Part shown: positions 23,513-30,405 of the stretch, in pieces | Numbering within the stretch: the first letter of the stretch is position 1 | Layout: each line of letters opens with the position of its first letter | Source: Actinomycetota bacterium | GTDB lineage: Bacteria > Actinomycetota > Thermoleophilia > Solirubrobacterales > 70-9 | DNA: 34,193 nt | Direction of reading: 5' to 3' | Assembly: GCA_018268575.1 (NCBI GenBank) | Contig: JAFDWF010000216.1 | Span: forward strand, 1-34,193 | Position numbers and translations under genes: made by a program | Notes under the pieces: generated by a model | Told to the model about the DNA's origin: nothing | Seen by the model: the letters and a program-made list of their open reading frames with translations, nothing else | The model's database searches: none

Positions 23513-25122
23513 GACTGCGCCTCCGCTGAGGCGGCCGCGACACCGCGCTGGTAGACGAGCTTGTAGAGATCGCCCTCCGGCCCGGAGAGAGCCGGGGTCG
23601 AGCCGCCCTGGCGGACGTAGAAATCGAGCCGCTTGGGGTTGTCCATGGCGGTGTAGAACCACACGTCGCCCGGCCGCACGGAGACGAGGCAGATAGTCCT
23701 CCCGGACAGCTCGCGAGGTTCGATGCGGATCCATGGCCACGGACTCGGATTGATCCGGGTCTTCAGGATCTCTCCCAGTCGCAGAAAATAGGTGTCAGGG
23801 TCGGCAAAGTGGCCGGCTTCGATGTCGACCTCGATCCCGAGGACCGCGTTCGGGAAAGCGTCCGGTTCGCTCTCGTCGGGCCGGTATCCGAACCTGTCTT
23901 CGAGCGCCTGTAGGTACTGCTCCGCATCCCGAGCCTTGTTCAGCTCCCGTCTCGTCTCCAGCACGCCGAGGACCAGCGTCCCACCATGGGGTGAGTTCAG
24001 AAAGCCCGATACCGCCCTGACCACCTCGTCGACCATCACCGGATCGGGGTCGGTGCGACCTGCCACGATCAGGCTCCTGAAGTTCGTTTCCAGCGTCGCC
24101 TTCAACTCCAGCGACTCGCCCTCCTCCTGGTGCACGAGGTCAGCGACGTCGTCGACCAGGGCCCCAACCGAACGGTGTTCTCGGAAGGAGGAGAACATGC
24201 GGTCGGCGATCACGTGGGTGTACGGCCTCATCTCGTACATCTGGTCCAGGCCGATCTCGCGGATGCCGTGGATCAGCTGCCTGACGAACGCATGGAAATG
24301 CTTGTGCGGTGCCCTGGCGATGATCAGGAAGTCGGTCATCGAGCCGGCGCCGGCGTAGATCGAGATGTTGGGCGGCTGCACCGGCACCCTCTCGCCGGAG
24401 CCGTTCTCTTCCGTCTCACCGACCCACGACTCGCGCACCTCCCTGCACTTATTCCGCAGCTCTTTGACGGCCAAGGTCCGAGTCTCCGGCCGGAAGGGCT
24501 GCCGCGGGTGATCGAAGGTGATGAACATGCGGATCCCGCGGGTGTCGAGCGGAATCGACCGGAGGATCCCGCCTTCGACCAGCTCGTCAACGCCCGCGGG
24601 CCGCTCGAGGTACTCCTCGTCGTCCTCGGTCAGCCGCAGCAGACGTTTGGCCTGGTGCGCGTTGTACTCGTTGATCTCCTCGACGAGCGGCGCGCGGACG
24701 GTCTCCAGTCGGTCGGCCGAGGGCGGGTCGAGCCCCTCGATCTTGTCCGAGAAATGGTACTCGGTCTTGCAGGCCAGGTAGTTGAGGTTCCAGAGGTAGC
24801 AGCCCTGCAGGCTCTGGCGGAGCAGAAGCTCGAGCTCTTCGGCGTTGTAGGAGCGAGGAGCCCAGACGCGGAGCAGGAGGTCGTAGTCGCCGAGCGTCTC
24901 GTAGACGACGTAGGAGGTGATGTTCGCGACCTTGTAGAAATGCGCGAGCCCATCGAAGATCTCCTGCTTCGGGTAACGCGGCGAAAAGGCGAGTTTCCAG
25001 AAGTAGAGCTGGCTCGACTCGAGCCGCTCGTGGACCGCGTCGTGCCAGAGGAGCACCTCTCGCCCGCCGGCTGCGTACTCCATCTCCCATTCCGCGATGG
25101 GCTTTTCCCCCAGACCCTCCAT
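23488..25122 (-). CDS. AlbA_2/Schlafen-type protein with two RAM-like N-terminal segments (544 aa)
   Basis: The C terminus (about 330-515) has an AlbA_2 (Schlafen/divergent AAA-4) pattern: EGESLELKATL (335-345), then AVSGFLNSPHGGTLVLGVLE (370-389), and FYVRQGGSTPAL (501-512). In related proteins the Glu pair and Lys of the first motif are nuclease or nucleotide-site residues. The N-terminal half holds two segments of AsnC-ligand-domain (RAM) flavour: NITSYVVYETLGDYDLLLRVWAP (68-90) and SIYAGAGSMTDFLIIARAPHKHF (254-276). They probably form regulatory ACT-like folds. No HTH is seen. ATG 25122 is the first start; ATG at residue 14 is an alternative. The overlapping membrane gene suggests a two- or three-gene unit. 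Role unknown: regulation or defence are both open. Confidence 0.72.
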   Translation of the reverse strand: MEGLGEKPIAEWEMEYAAGGREVLLWHDAVHERLESSQLYFWKLAFSPRYPKQEIFDGLAHFYKVANITSYVVYETLGDYDLLLRVWAPRSYNAEELELLLRQSLQGCYLWNLNYLACKTEYHFSDKIEGLDPPSADRLETVRAPLVEEINEYNAHQAKRLLRLTEDDEEYLERPAGVDELVEGGILRSIPLDTRGIRMFITFDHPRQPFRPETRTLAVKELRNKCREVRESWVGETEENGSGERVPVQPPNISIYAGAGSMTDFLIIARAPHKHFHAFVRQLIHGIREIGLDQMYEMRPYTHVIADRMFSSFREHRSVGALVDDVADLVHQEEGESLELKATLETNFRSLIVAGRTDPDPVMVDEVVRAVSGFLNSPHGGTLVLGVLETRRELNKARDAEQYLQALEDRFGYRPDESEPDAFPNAVLGIEVDIEAGHFADPDTYFLRLGEILKTRINPSPWPWIRIEPRELSGRTICLVSVRPGDVWFYTAMDNPKRLDFYVRQGGSTPALSGPEGDLYKLVYQRGVAAASAEAQSCRADDLS

Positions 25123-25314
25123 CAGAGCCGGCGCATCCTAGCCGAAAGAAGATCATCGGGTTTCTAAAACATACAAGTTCGTACACATAGACGCTGAACG
25201 CAATCGACACGAAGGCCCGGAAGGTGCAGATCGATGTCGAGCCTCCATTCTCCCATTCGTCGTCTGGGTAGAGATGCGCTCGGAAGGGCGCCGCAAATCG
25301 AGAACGGAGATCCG
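25123..25314. other. Intergenic region with an A/T-richer stretch between divergent genes
   Basis: This 192-base gap separates the AlbA_2 gene from the divergent DHFR-like gene. Around 25160-25200 the DNA is much richer in A/T (GGTTTCTAAAACATACAAG and neighbours) than its surroundings, which would suit promoters for both genes. I see no confident -35/-10 pair, operator or riboswitch. A 12-codon minus-strand frame (MCTNLYVLETR) lies there and is not called. ACGGAGA precedes the DHFR-like ATG. Confidence 0.35.
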
Positions 25315-25917
25315 ATGGCAAAGAGCGTGCTGGACATGTCGATGTCGCTGGACGGATTCGTGGCGGGACCGAACGAGACGCCCGACAACGGGCTCGGCGA
25401 CAACGGCGGGCGGCTGCACTGGTGGTTCGCCCGCGGGGCCGAGACCCCGCACGGCGGCGTGCCGGGACGGCCCGGGGACGTCGACGGCGAGGTGATGGAC
25501 GAAATGATCGCCACCGGCGCGGTGGTCGCGGGCCGCGGCACCGTCGACCCGGCCGGCTGGTGGAACGGCGACCACCACGACGGCGTCCCGGTCTTCATCC
25601 TCAGCCGCACGAAAAGCGCGGCCGAGGTGGAGCAGTGGCCACTGATCACGGTGCTCGACGACGTCGGCGAGGCGATCGGTCGCGCCAAGGAGGCGGCCGG
25701 CGACCGCGACGTCCTGGTCCACGGCGTCGGCTGCGCCGCGGCGGCGATCGAGGCCGGCGTCCTCGACCAGCTCCAGATCCACCTCGTCCCCACCCTGCTC
25801 GGCGCGGGCCGCCGCCTCTTCGAAGGCATCGACCCAGACCGCCGCCACGACTTCGAGCTGACCAGCGTGCGCGAGGGCCGCGGCGTCACCCACCTGCGCT
25901 ACCGGGTCGTCCGCTGA
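25315..25917 (+). CDS. DHFR-fold (RibD C-terminal domain) reductase family protein
   Basis: The 200-residue product matches the RibD C-terminal/dihydrofolate reductase-like family. It starts VLDMSMSLDGFVAGPNE, continues with TGAVVAGRGTVDPAGWW and PVFILSRTK, and ends with VLVHGVGCAAAAIEAGVLDQLQIHLVPTLLGAGRRLFEGI. The Gly-rich VHGVGC motif is where NADPH binds in relatives. These single-domain proteins are common in actinobacteria and their substrates are generally unknown. They are not folate enzymes by default. A longer frame from 25234 exists, but ACGGAGA and the family start both favour ATG 25315. Confidence 0.9.
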   Translation: MAKSVLDMSMSLDGFVAGPNETPDNGLGDNGGRLHWWFARGAETPHGGVPGRPGDVDGEVMDEMIATGAVVAGRGTVDPAGWWNGDHHDGVPVFILSRTKSAAEVEQWPLITVLDDVGEAIGRAKEAAGDRDVLVHGVGCAAAAIEAGVLDQLQIHLVPTLLGAGRRLFEGIDPDRRHDFELTSVREGRGVTHLRYRVVR

Positions 25918-26037
25918 GGCCGGCGAACTCGCGTGCCGGGGCGATCAGCCGGCGGTCCGCAGCAGGCGGAACTCCTGGCGGCGAAGGAGGGTGAGGAGCG
26001 CCCGGCAGCAGCCAGAGATATCGGTCGCGGACGGACA

Positions 26038-26111
26038 TGGGGCGGGCTGGACTCGAACCAGCGACCAAGGGATTATGAGTCCCGTGCTCTGACCCACTGA
26101 GCTACCGCCCC
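26038..26111 (-). tRNA. tRNA with CAT anticodon (Met, or Ile2 if the wobble C is lysidinylated)
   Basis: Read on the minus strand, a 74-base cloverleaf is complete: acceptor GGGGCGG pairs with CCGCCCC, the D-arm reads AGCTCAGTGGGTCAGAGC, the anticodon arm GGGACTCATAATCCC contains CAT, the T-arm reads GCTGGTTCGAGTCCAGC, and the discriminator is A. No CCA is encoded. CAT serves initiator Met, elongator Met and the lysidine-modified Ile2. The A-rich T-loop and absence of the initiator C1:A72-type mismatch argue against initiator. Met versus Ile2 cannot be settled by eye. It lies 25 bases after the lipoprotein gene on the same strand. Confidence 0.9.
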
Positions 26112-26136
26112 GGGTGCCTCGCGCCCGGCGCTCCGG

Positions 26137-26712
26137 CTACTTCAGCCGCGAGCAGGGTTTGAAGACCGAGACCAGTATGCCTTCGCGGGCCTTGGCGGTG
26201 CCGTTGCGCAGTTCGATCATCTGCTTGTCGGAGAGCTTCTTGAAGAGGCTCTGGACGCAGGCGACCTGGATCGAGCTCATGCCGTGGCCTTCGGCGAATT
26301 CGGCGATCGCGGGGGCGCTGCTCACGCGCAGGAGCTGGATTTCCGCGCTCGAGGCGTTCGGGTCGATCGTCGGGCGGCCCGACTTTTCGCAGGCGGGCCC
26401 GGCCTTCGCGGCCACTTCCTGGGACTTCTGCTCGCGCTTGGCGTCCGGCATCGCTTCCATTTCCTCGGCTTCCCGCGGGTCGAGGAACTTCTTCGCTTCC
26501 CGCATCACGCAGTCGACGTACCACCGCTGGTAGGGGTACTGGTCGAGGATCGCTTCCAGTTCGCCGTAGACGCCTTCGGCGTCGCCGGGGATGGTGACCG
26601 TCCCGCCGCCGACGGTCCCGGTCTCCTCGCCACCGCCGCCGCAGCTCGCCAGAAGGCCGCCCGCGAGGGCGGCGAGGACCAGCAGCAAGGCGGGGCGCGG
26701 GTGGCGGCGCAC
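26137..26712 (-). CDS. Lipoprotein of unknown function (191 aa)
   Basis: Basic N terminus, hydrophobic segment and lipobox LLASC with Cys24 mark a lipoprotein. A Gly/Thr linker leads into a soluble, largely helical domain with Cys pairs (WYVDCVMREAKKF, KAGPACEKSGR, VACVQSLFKKLS, FKPCSRLK), so four cysteines may form two disulfides. No catalytic pattern is seen. The mature domain seems built of two similar Cys-containing halves, as in some small secreted helical families. It follows the HPt gene by 26 bases and precedes the tRNA. Its stop lies 25 bases before the tRNA. Confidence 0.8.
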   Translation of the reverse strand: MRRHPRPALLLVLAALAGGLLASCGGGGEETGTVGGGTVTIPGDAEGVYGELEAILDQYPYQRWYVDCVMREAKKFLDPREAEEMEAMPDAKREQKSQEVAAKAGPACEKSGRPTIDPNASSAEIQLLRVSSAPAIAEFAEGHGMSSIQVACVQSLFKKLSDKQMIELRNGTAKAREGILVSVFKPCSRLK

Positions 26713-26738
26713 GCGGGCGACGATAGCCGGCGGGCGGA

Positions 26739-27104
26739 TCAGGCGCTGAACAGCTGGGCGAGGCTGCGGCCGACGTCGGGCGGCTCTTCCTCGCCCTTGG
26801 CCGCTGCCGCGGCGCCCTCGGCGAGCGCCTTCGCCGCGTCGGCGATCTGATGGTCGCGGCCGCCGCGGATCGTCCCCGTCTTCTTCGCTTCGGCGAGGTC
26901 TGACTCCATCAGCCCGGCGAGCTCCGCCAACCGGCGCAGCCCCACCACCCCGGCGGTGCCGCGCAGCGCGTGCGCTTCGGAGCGCATCGTCTCGAAGTCG
27001 GTGGTCGCCGTCGCCAGCCCCGCCGAGATCACGTCGCAGCGCCGCCGCGCCTCCTCCGCGAAGGAGACGAGCAACTCGTCCTCAGAAGCGGCTTTGTCGC
27101 TCAT
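26739..27104 (-). CDS. Histidine phosphotransfer (HPt) domain protein
   Basis: A 121-residue, all-helical, single-domain HPt. The motif EAHALRGTAGVVGLRRLAELAG contains His45 in the AHxLRGTAG pattern, the phosphorylated histidine of the family (usually HxLKG). Residues before and after form the four-helix bundle, with a short Pro/Glu/Gly tail. It would relay phosphate between a sensor kinase and a response regulator, neither of which lies in the window. Its ATG overlaps the preceding thioredoxin-like lipoprotein gene by four bases (ATGA). Confidence 0.9.
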   Translation of the reverse strand: MSDKAASEDELLVSFAEEARRRCDVISAGLATATTDFETMRSEAHALRGTAGVVGLRRLAELAGLMESDLAEAKKTGTIRGGRDHQIADAAKALAEGAAAAAKGEEEPPDVGRSLAQLFSA

Positions 27105-28216
27105 TCCCCCACCACCTTTTCCACGGTCTTATCCATCAATTCGGTCCCGAAGGCACCCTCGATCGCCGCGCTCACCACCCCTTCGCGGTTGATCGCGAAC
27201 AGCCACGGTTCGGAAGGCAGGTGGAATCGGCGCACCTGGGGACGCACTCCCTTCGAGGGGTCGTTTTCGTTGTAGATCTCCATGTGGATGAAGTTGGCCT
27301 TGCCTTCGTACTTGGCCTGGGCCTGCTGGGCGACGTCGACGACGGAGCCGCAGACCCGACTCTGGCAGAACTTGGGGGTCGCAAACAAGAGCAGTATCGG
27401 TTCCTTTCCGAGCACTTCCGCGTAATTGACCTTGTTCTGCGTGTCCGGCGGAATCCTGGTCGTCAACTGGGCGAGGTCCCCGCCGACGCTCTTTGCGGTC
27501 GGCGTTTCGATCAGCGGTGCCTTCTCCCCGGGCCTCGGAATCTTTGCGTATTCGCCCATTTCGATGCTCGGAAGCATTTTCCAGCCGATCCCATCCTTTT
27601 CCTTGATCAGGATCGCGGGCCGGTATTCGCCTTCGGTCGGCAGGTCGATCTGGGAGGCGTAGACGACGGTCGCGACGTCGGGCTCTTCGGTGGTCGTCTT
27701 GCCCTGGAAGGCAGGTTCCGTCGCCAGCGATTCGATGCGCGCCGGGAACGGCCCGATCGCGGGCTGTTCGAGCGCCTGCTGCTGCGCCTTCGACGCCATC
27801 CCCTTGCTCCCGGATTTCGACTTGGCGCCCGGCTTGATCGTCGGCACCTTGGCGTAGTAGATCGCCGCTTCGAGGTCGGTCACCTCCTTGCCGGCCTTCC
27901 CGGTCGAGCCGAGTTTTTCGTTGATCGTGAACGGATAGCGATTGATGCCCGGATAGAAGACCTGGGCCTGTGGTTCCACCTTCACCGCGGTGGCGGGGTG
28001 CGAGGCCTCTTCGGAGACTTCGCGCAGGCTTTTCCCCTGCGCCGAGGGGAAGGCGGACCGCGGCGGCGCCGAGCGGCTCTTGCCGGCCTCCGCTTCCGGG
28101 TTCGGATGGGACGTGCTCCCCGAGCCGCCGCCGCAACCGGCGAGGAGGAACGCCCCGCCCGCGAGCAGGCAGAGGAGGCCCAGCAGAGCAAGACGGGGGC
28201 GCCGCATCGGCGGCAT
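27101..28216 (-). CDS. Lipoprotein with C-terminal thioredoxin-like domain (371 aa)
   Basis: A lipobox LLAGC (Cys28) follows a basic and hydrophobic signal peptide, with start ATG 28216 (28207 is also possible). A long low-complexity linker and a middle region precede a thioredoxin-like domain from about 270. In it, ILLLFATPKFCQSRVCG carries Cys284 and Cys289 spaced CxxxxC. The rest of the fold is VVDVAQQAQAKYEGKANFIHMEIYNEN, then SEPWLFAINREGVVSAAIEGAF. The usual CxxC active site is thus replaced by a wider pair, so redox activity is doubtful. It may act as a lipid-anchored thiol sensor or scaffold. It overlaps the HPt gene by ATGA, a suggestive link to a phosphorelay. Confidence 0.85.
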   Translation of the reverse strand: MPPMRRPRLALLGLLCLLAGGAFLLAGCGGGSGSTSHPNPEAEAGKSRSAPPRSAFPSAQGKSLREVSEEASHPATAVKVEPQAQVFYPGINRYPFTINEKLGSTGKAGKEVTDLEAAIYYAKVPTIKPGAKSKSGSKGMASKAQQQALEQPAIGPFPARIESLATEPAFQGKTTTEEPDVATVVYASQIDLPTEGEYRPAILIKEKDGIGWKMLPSIEMGEYAKIPRPGEKAPLIETPTAKSVGGDLAQLTTRIPPDTQNKVNYAEVLGKEPILLLFATPKFCQSRVCGSVVDVAQQAQAKYEGKANFIHMEIYNENDPSKGVRPQVRRFHLPSEPWLFAINREGVVSAAIEGAFGTELMDKTVEKVVGE

Positions 28217-28288
28217 GTTCTCAGAGTCCCGGTCCCTGGCGCCGCCCGCCGATAGGCTGCCCCCGTCGTCGAGCGGGAGGAGAGAGGG

Positions 28289-29023
28289 ATGGCGGAGCGA
28301 GCGGCGTTGATCACGGGGGCCTCGGGCGCGATCGGACTGGCGATCGCCGCGGTGCTGGCCGAGGAGGGCTATGGGCTGACCCTCTCGGCGCGGCGCCCGC
28401 AGAAGCTCGAGGCCGCGATCGCCCACCTGCGCCAGGCGGGCCACGAGATCGAGACCGTCGCCGCCGACGTCGTCGACGAGGAGCAGCTGAAGGCGGTCTT
28501 CGTCGCCCACGAGGCGCGCTTCGGCCGGCTCGACGTGCTGGTCAACAACGCCGGCGTCGGGATCGGCGCGCCGATGGGCGAGGTGCAGGACAAGTACCTC
28601 GACATGCAACTGGCGGTGAACCTGCGCTCGGTGATCCTGGGGACGCGCGAAGGGCTGCCGCTGCTGCGCAAGGCGGGCGCCGAGCACCGCAAGGCGCTGA
28701 TCGTCAACACCGCCTCGATCGCCGGCAAGGCAGGGCAGCCGTGGCTCTCGATTTACGGCGCGACCAAGGCCGCGGTGGTCAACTACAGCGTCGCCACCGA
28801 GCGCGAGGTCGGCGGCGAGGGGATCGCCTGCACCGCCCTCGCCCCCGGCTTCGTCGACACCGACATGACCGACTTCGTCAAGGGCGCGGTCCCGGCGGAG
28901 GAGATGATCCGCCCCTCGGACATCGGCGAGGCGGTCCGCTACCTGCTGAAGACCTCACCCAACTGCCACGTCCCGGAGATCGTCTTCACGCGGCCGGGCG
29001 AGGCGATCGGCGCGTCTGCCTAG
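28289..29023 (+). CDS. Short-chain dehydrogenase/reductase (SDR)
   Basis: The 244-residue classical SDR has the NAD(P)-binding motif TGASGAIG (9-16), where the usual GxxxGIG reads GASGAIG. It continues with LVNNAGVG, catalytic Ser143 in VNTASIAG and Tyr156/Lys160 in SIYGATKAAV. The dinucleotide arginine stretch SARRPQKLE hints at NADP preference. GGAGGAGAGAGGG lies right before the ATG. Substrate is unknown. The next gene, a glycosyltransferase, begins only 6 bases after the stop, so the two may act in one pathway on a small lipophilic molecule, by inference. Confidence 0.93.
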   Translation: MAERAALITGASGAIGLAIAAVLAEEGYGLTLSARRPQKLEAAIAHLRQAGHEIETVAADVVDEEQLKAVFVAHEARFGRLDVLVNNAGVGIGAPMGEVQDKYLDMQLAVNLRSVILGTREGLPLLRKAGAEHRKALIVNTASIAGKAGQPWLSIYGATKAAVVNYSVATEREVGGEGIACTALAPGFVDTDMTDFVKGAVPAEEMIRPSDIGEAVRYLLKTSPNCHVPEIVFTRPGEAIGASA

Positions 29024-29029
29024 CCGGGC

Positions 29030-30226
29030 ATGCGCGTCCTCATCGCCGCCTTCGGCGACCCGGGTCACGTCTTCCCGGCGATCTCGCTGGGACGGGCGCT
29101 GGCGCGCCGCGGGCACGAGGTGACGGTGGAGACCTGGGAGGAGCGCCGCGCCGCGGTCGAGGGCGCCGGGCTCGGTTTCGCCGCCGCCGAGGAATACCGC
29201 ACGTTCCCGCCGCCCGAGCCCGACACCGACGACGGCCGCCACGCGGCGGACGCGGCGCGGGCACTGCTGCCGCTGATCGAGCGCCTCGACCCGGCGGTGG
29301 TGGTCAGTGACATCCTCACGCTCGCCCCGACCCTCGCCGCCGAGGCCGCGGGAGTGCCGCTCGCCACCCTGATCCCCCACATCTACCCGGTGGTCGATCC
29401 GGGCCTGCCCTTCTTCGCCGTCGGCCTGCGGGCGCCGCGGACGCCGCTCGGGCGGGCGGCCTGGAGGGCGGGACAGCGAGCGCTCGACGTCGGCCTCGAG
29501 CGCGGGCGGCGCGACCTGAACGGGCAGCGGGTGCGCCTGGGGCTGGCGCCGCTCGACCGCTACCACGGCGGGATCAGCCCCGACCTGGCGCTGGTCGCGA
29601 CCTACCCGCAGCTCGAGTACCCGCGCGCCTGGCCCGCCTCGGTGCGGGTGACCGGGCCGATGGCCTTCGAGGTGCCGCACCCCGAGATCGAGCTGCCGGC
29701 CGGCGACGCGCCGCTGGTCCTGGTCGCGCCGAGCACCGCGCACGACTCGGAGAATCACCTGGTGCGGACGGCGCTGGCGGCGCTCGCCGAGGAGCCGGTG
29801 CGCGTCGTCGCCACCACCAACCGGGTACGACCCCGGTCACCGATCGCCGTCCCCGACAACGCCATCCTGGTCGACTGGCTGAGCTACGGCCAGCTGATGC
29901 CGATCGCGGCGCTGGTGATCTCCCACGGCGGTCATGGCACCGTGGCGCGGGCGCTCGGCGCGGGCGCGCCGCTGCTGGTCTCGCCGATCACCGGCGACAT
30001 GGGCGAGACCGCGATGCGAGTCGCCTGGACCGGCGCCGGCCTCTCGCTGCCCTGGCGGCTCTGCCGTCCCGGCCCGCTGCGCTGGGCCACCCGCCGCATC
30101 CTCGCCGACCCCCGCTTGGCCGCCCGCTCCCGCCAGATCGCCGCCTGGGGAGCGACCCACGACGGCGCCGAGCGCGGCGCCGAACTGGTCGAGGAGCTGG
30201 CCGCCCGCCACCGCCCCACCCGGTGA
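29030..30226 (+). CDS. UDP-glycosyltransferase, MGT/GT1 type (398 aa)
   Basis: The GT-B fold is visible. The N-terminal MRVLIAAFGDPGHVFPAISLGRAL (1-24) is the glycine-rich acceptor-side motif. The C-terminal donor-binding motif DWLSYGQLMPIAALVISHGGHGTVARALGAGAPLLVSPITGDMGETAMRV contains the HGGHGT nucleotide-sugar loop and a following Glu or Gln-type sugar contact. No membrane segment or signal peptide is present. It probably transfers a sugar from a UDP- or GDP-sugar to a hydrophobic acceptor such as a macrolide, sterol or terpenoid. The acceptor is unknown. It begins 6 bases after the SDR gene. Its stop is embedded in the hairpin at 30222-30270. Confidence 0.9.
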   Translation: MRVLIAAFGDPGHVFPAISLGRALARRGHEVTVETWEERRAAVEGAGLGFAAAEEYRTFPPPEPDTDDGRHAADAARALLPLIERLDPAVVVSDILTLAPTLAAEAAGVPLATLIPHIYPVVDPGLPFFAVGLRAPRTPLGRAAWRAGQRALDVGLERGRRDLNGQRVRLGLAPLDRYHGGISPDLALVATYPQLEYPRAWPASVRVTGPMAFEVPHPEIELPAGDAPLVLVAPSTAHDSENHLVRTALAALAEEPVRVVATTNRVRPRSPIAVPDNAILVDWLSYGQLMPIAALVISHGGHGTVARALGAGAPLLVSPITGDMGETAMRVAWTGAGLSLPWRLCRPGPLRWATRRILADPRLAARSRQIAAWGATHDGAERGAELVEELAARHRPTR

Positions 30227-30270
30227 GTTCGCACTTGGCACCGCTATGCGGCCATTACCGCGAACTCACC
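30222..30270 (+). terminator. Branched hairpin at the glycosyltransferase stop
   Basis: GGTGAGTTCGC (30222-30232) pairs with GCGAACTCACC (30260-30270). The 27-base loop itself holds CCGC/GCGG around TAT, so a second small stem can stack. The TGA stop (30224-30226) is inside the left arm. It lies between the glycosyltransferase and the convergent tRNA-Asn and probably ends the former. No U-tract. Confidence 0.65.
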
Positions 30271-30291
30271 CGCGCGGGGCGCGGCAAAAGG

Positions 30292-30364
<73 letters not shown>

Positions 30365-30405
30365 ACGACGTCGGCCCGGCGGGGCCGGAAGCGCAATTTA
30401 GCGGG

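Noticed and set aside
25153..25893. Minus-strand frames across the DHFR-like gene
   Set aside because: Antisense shadows; the plus-strand protein matches the RibD C-terminal family.
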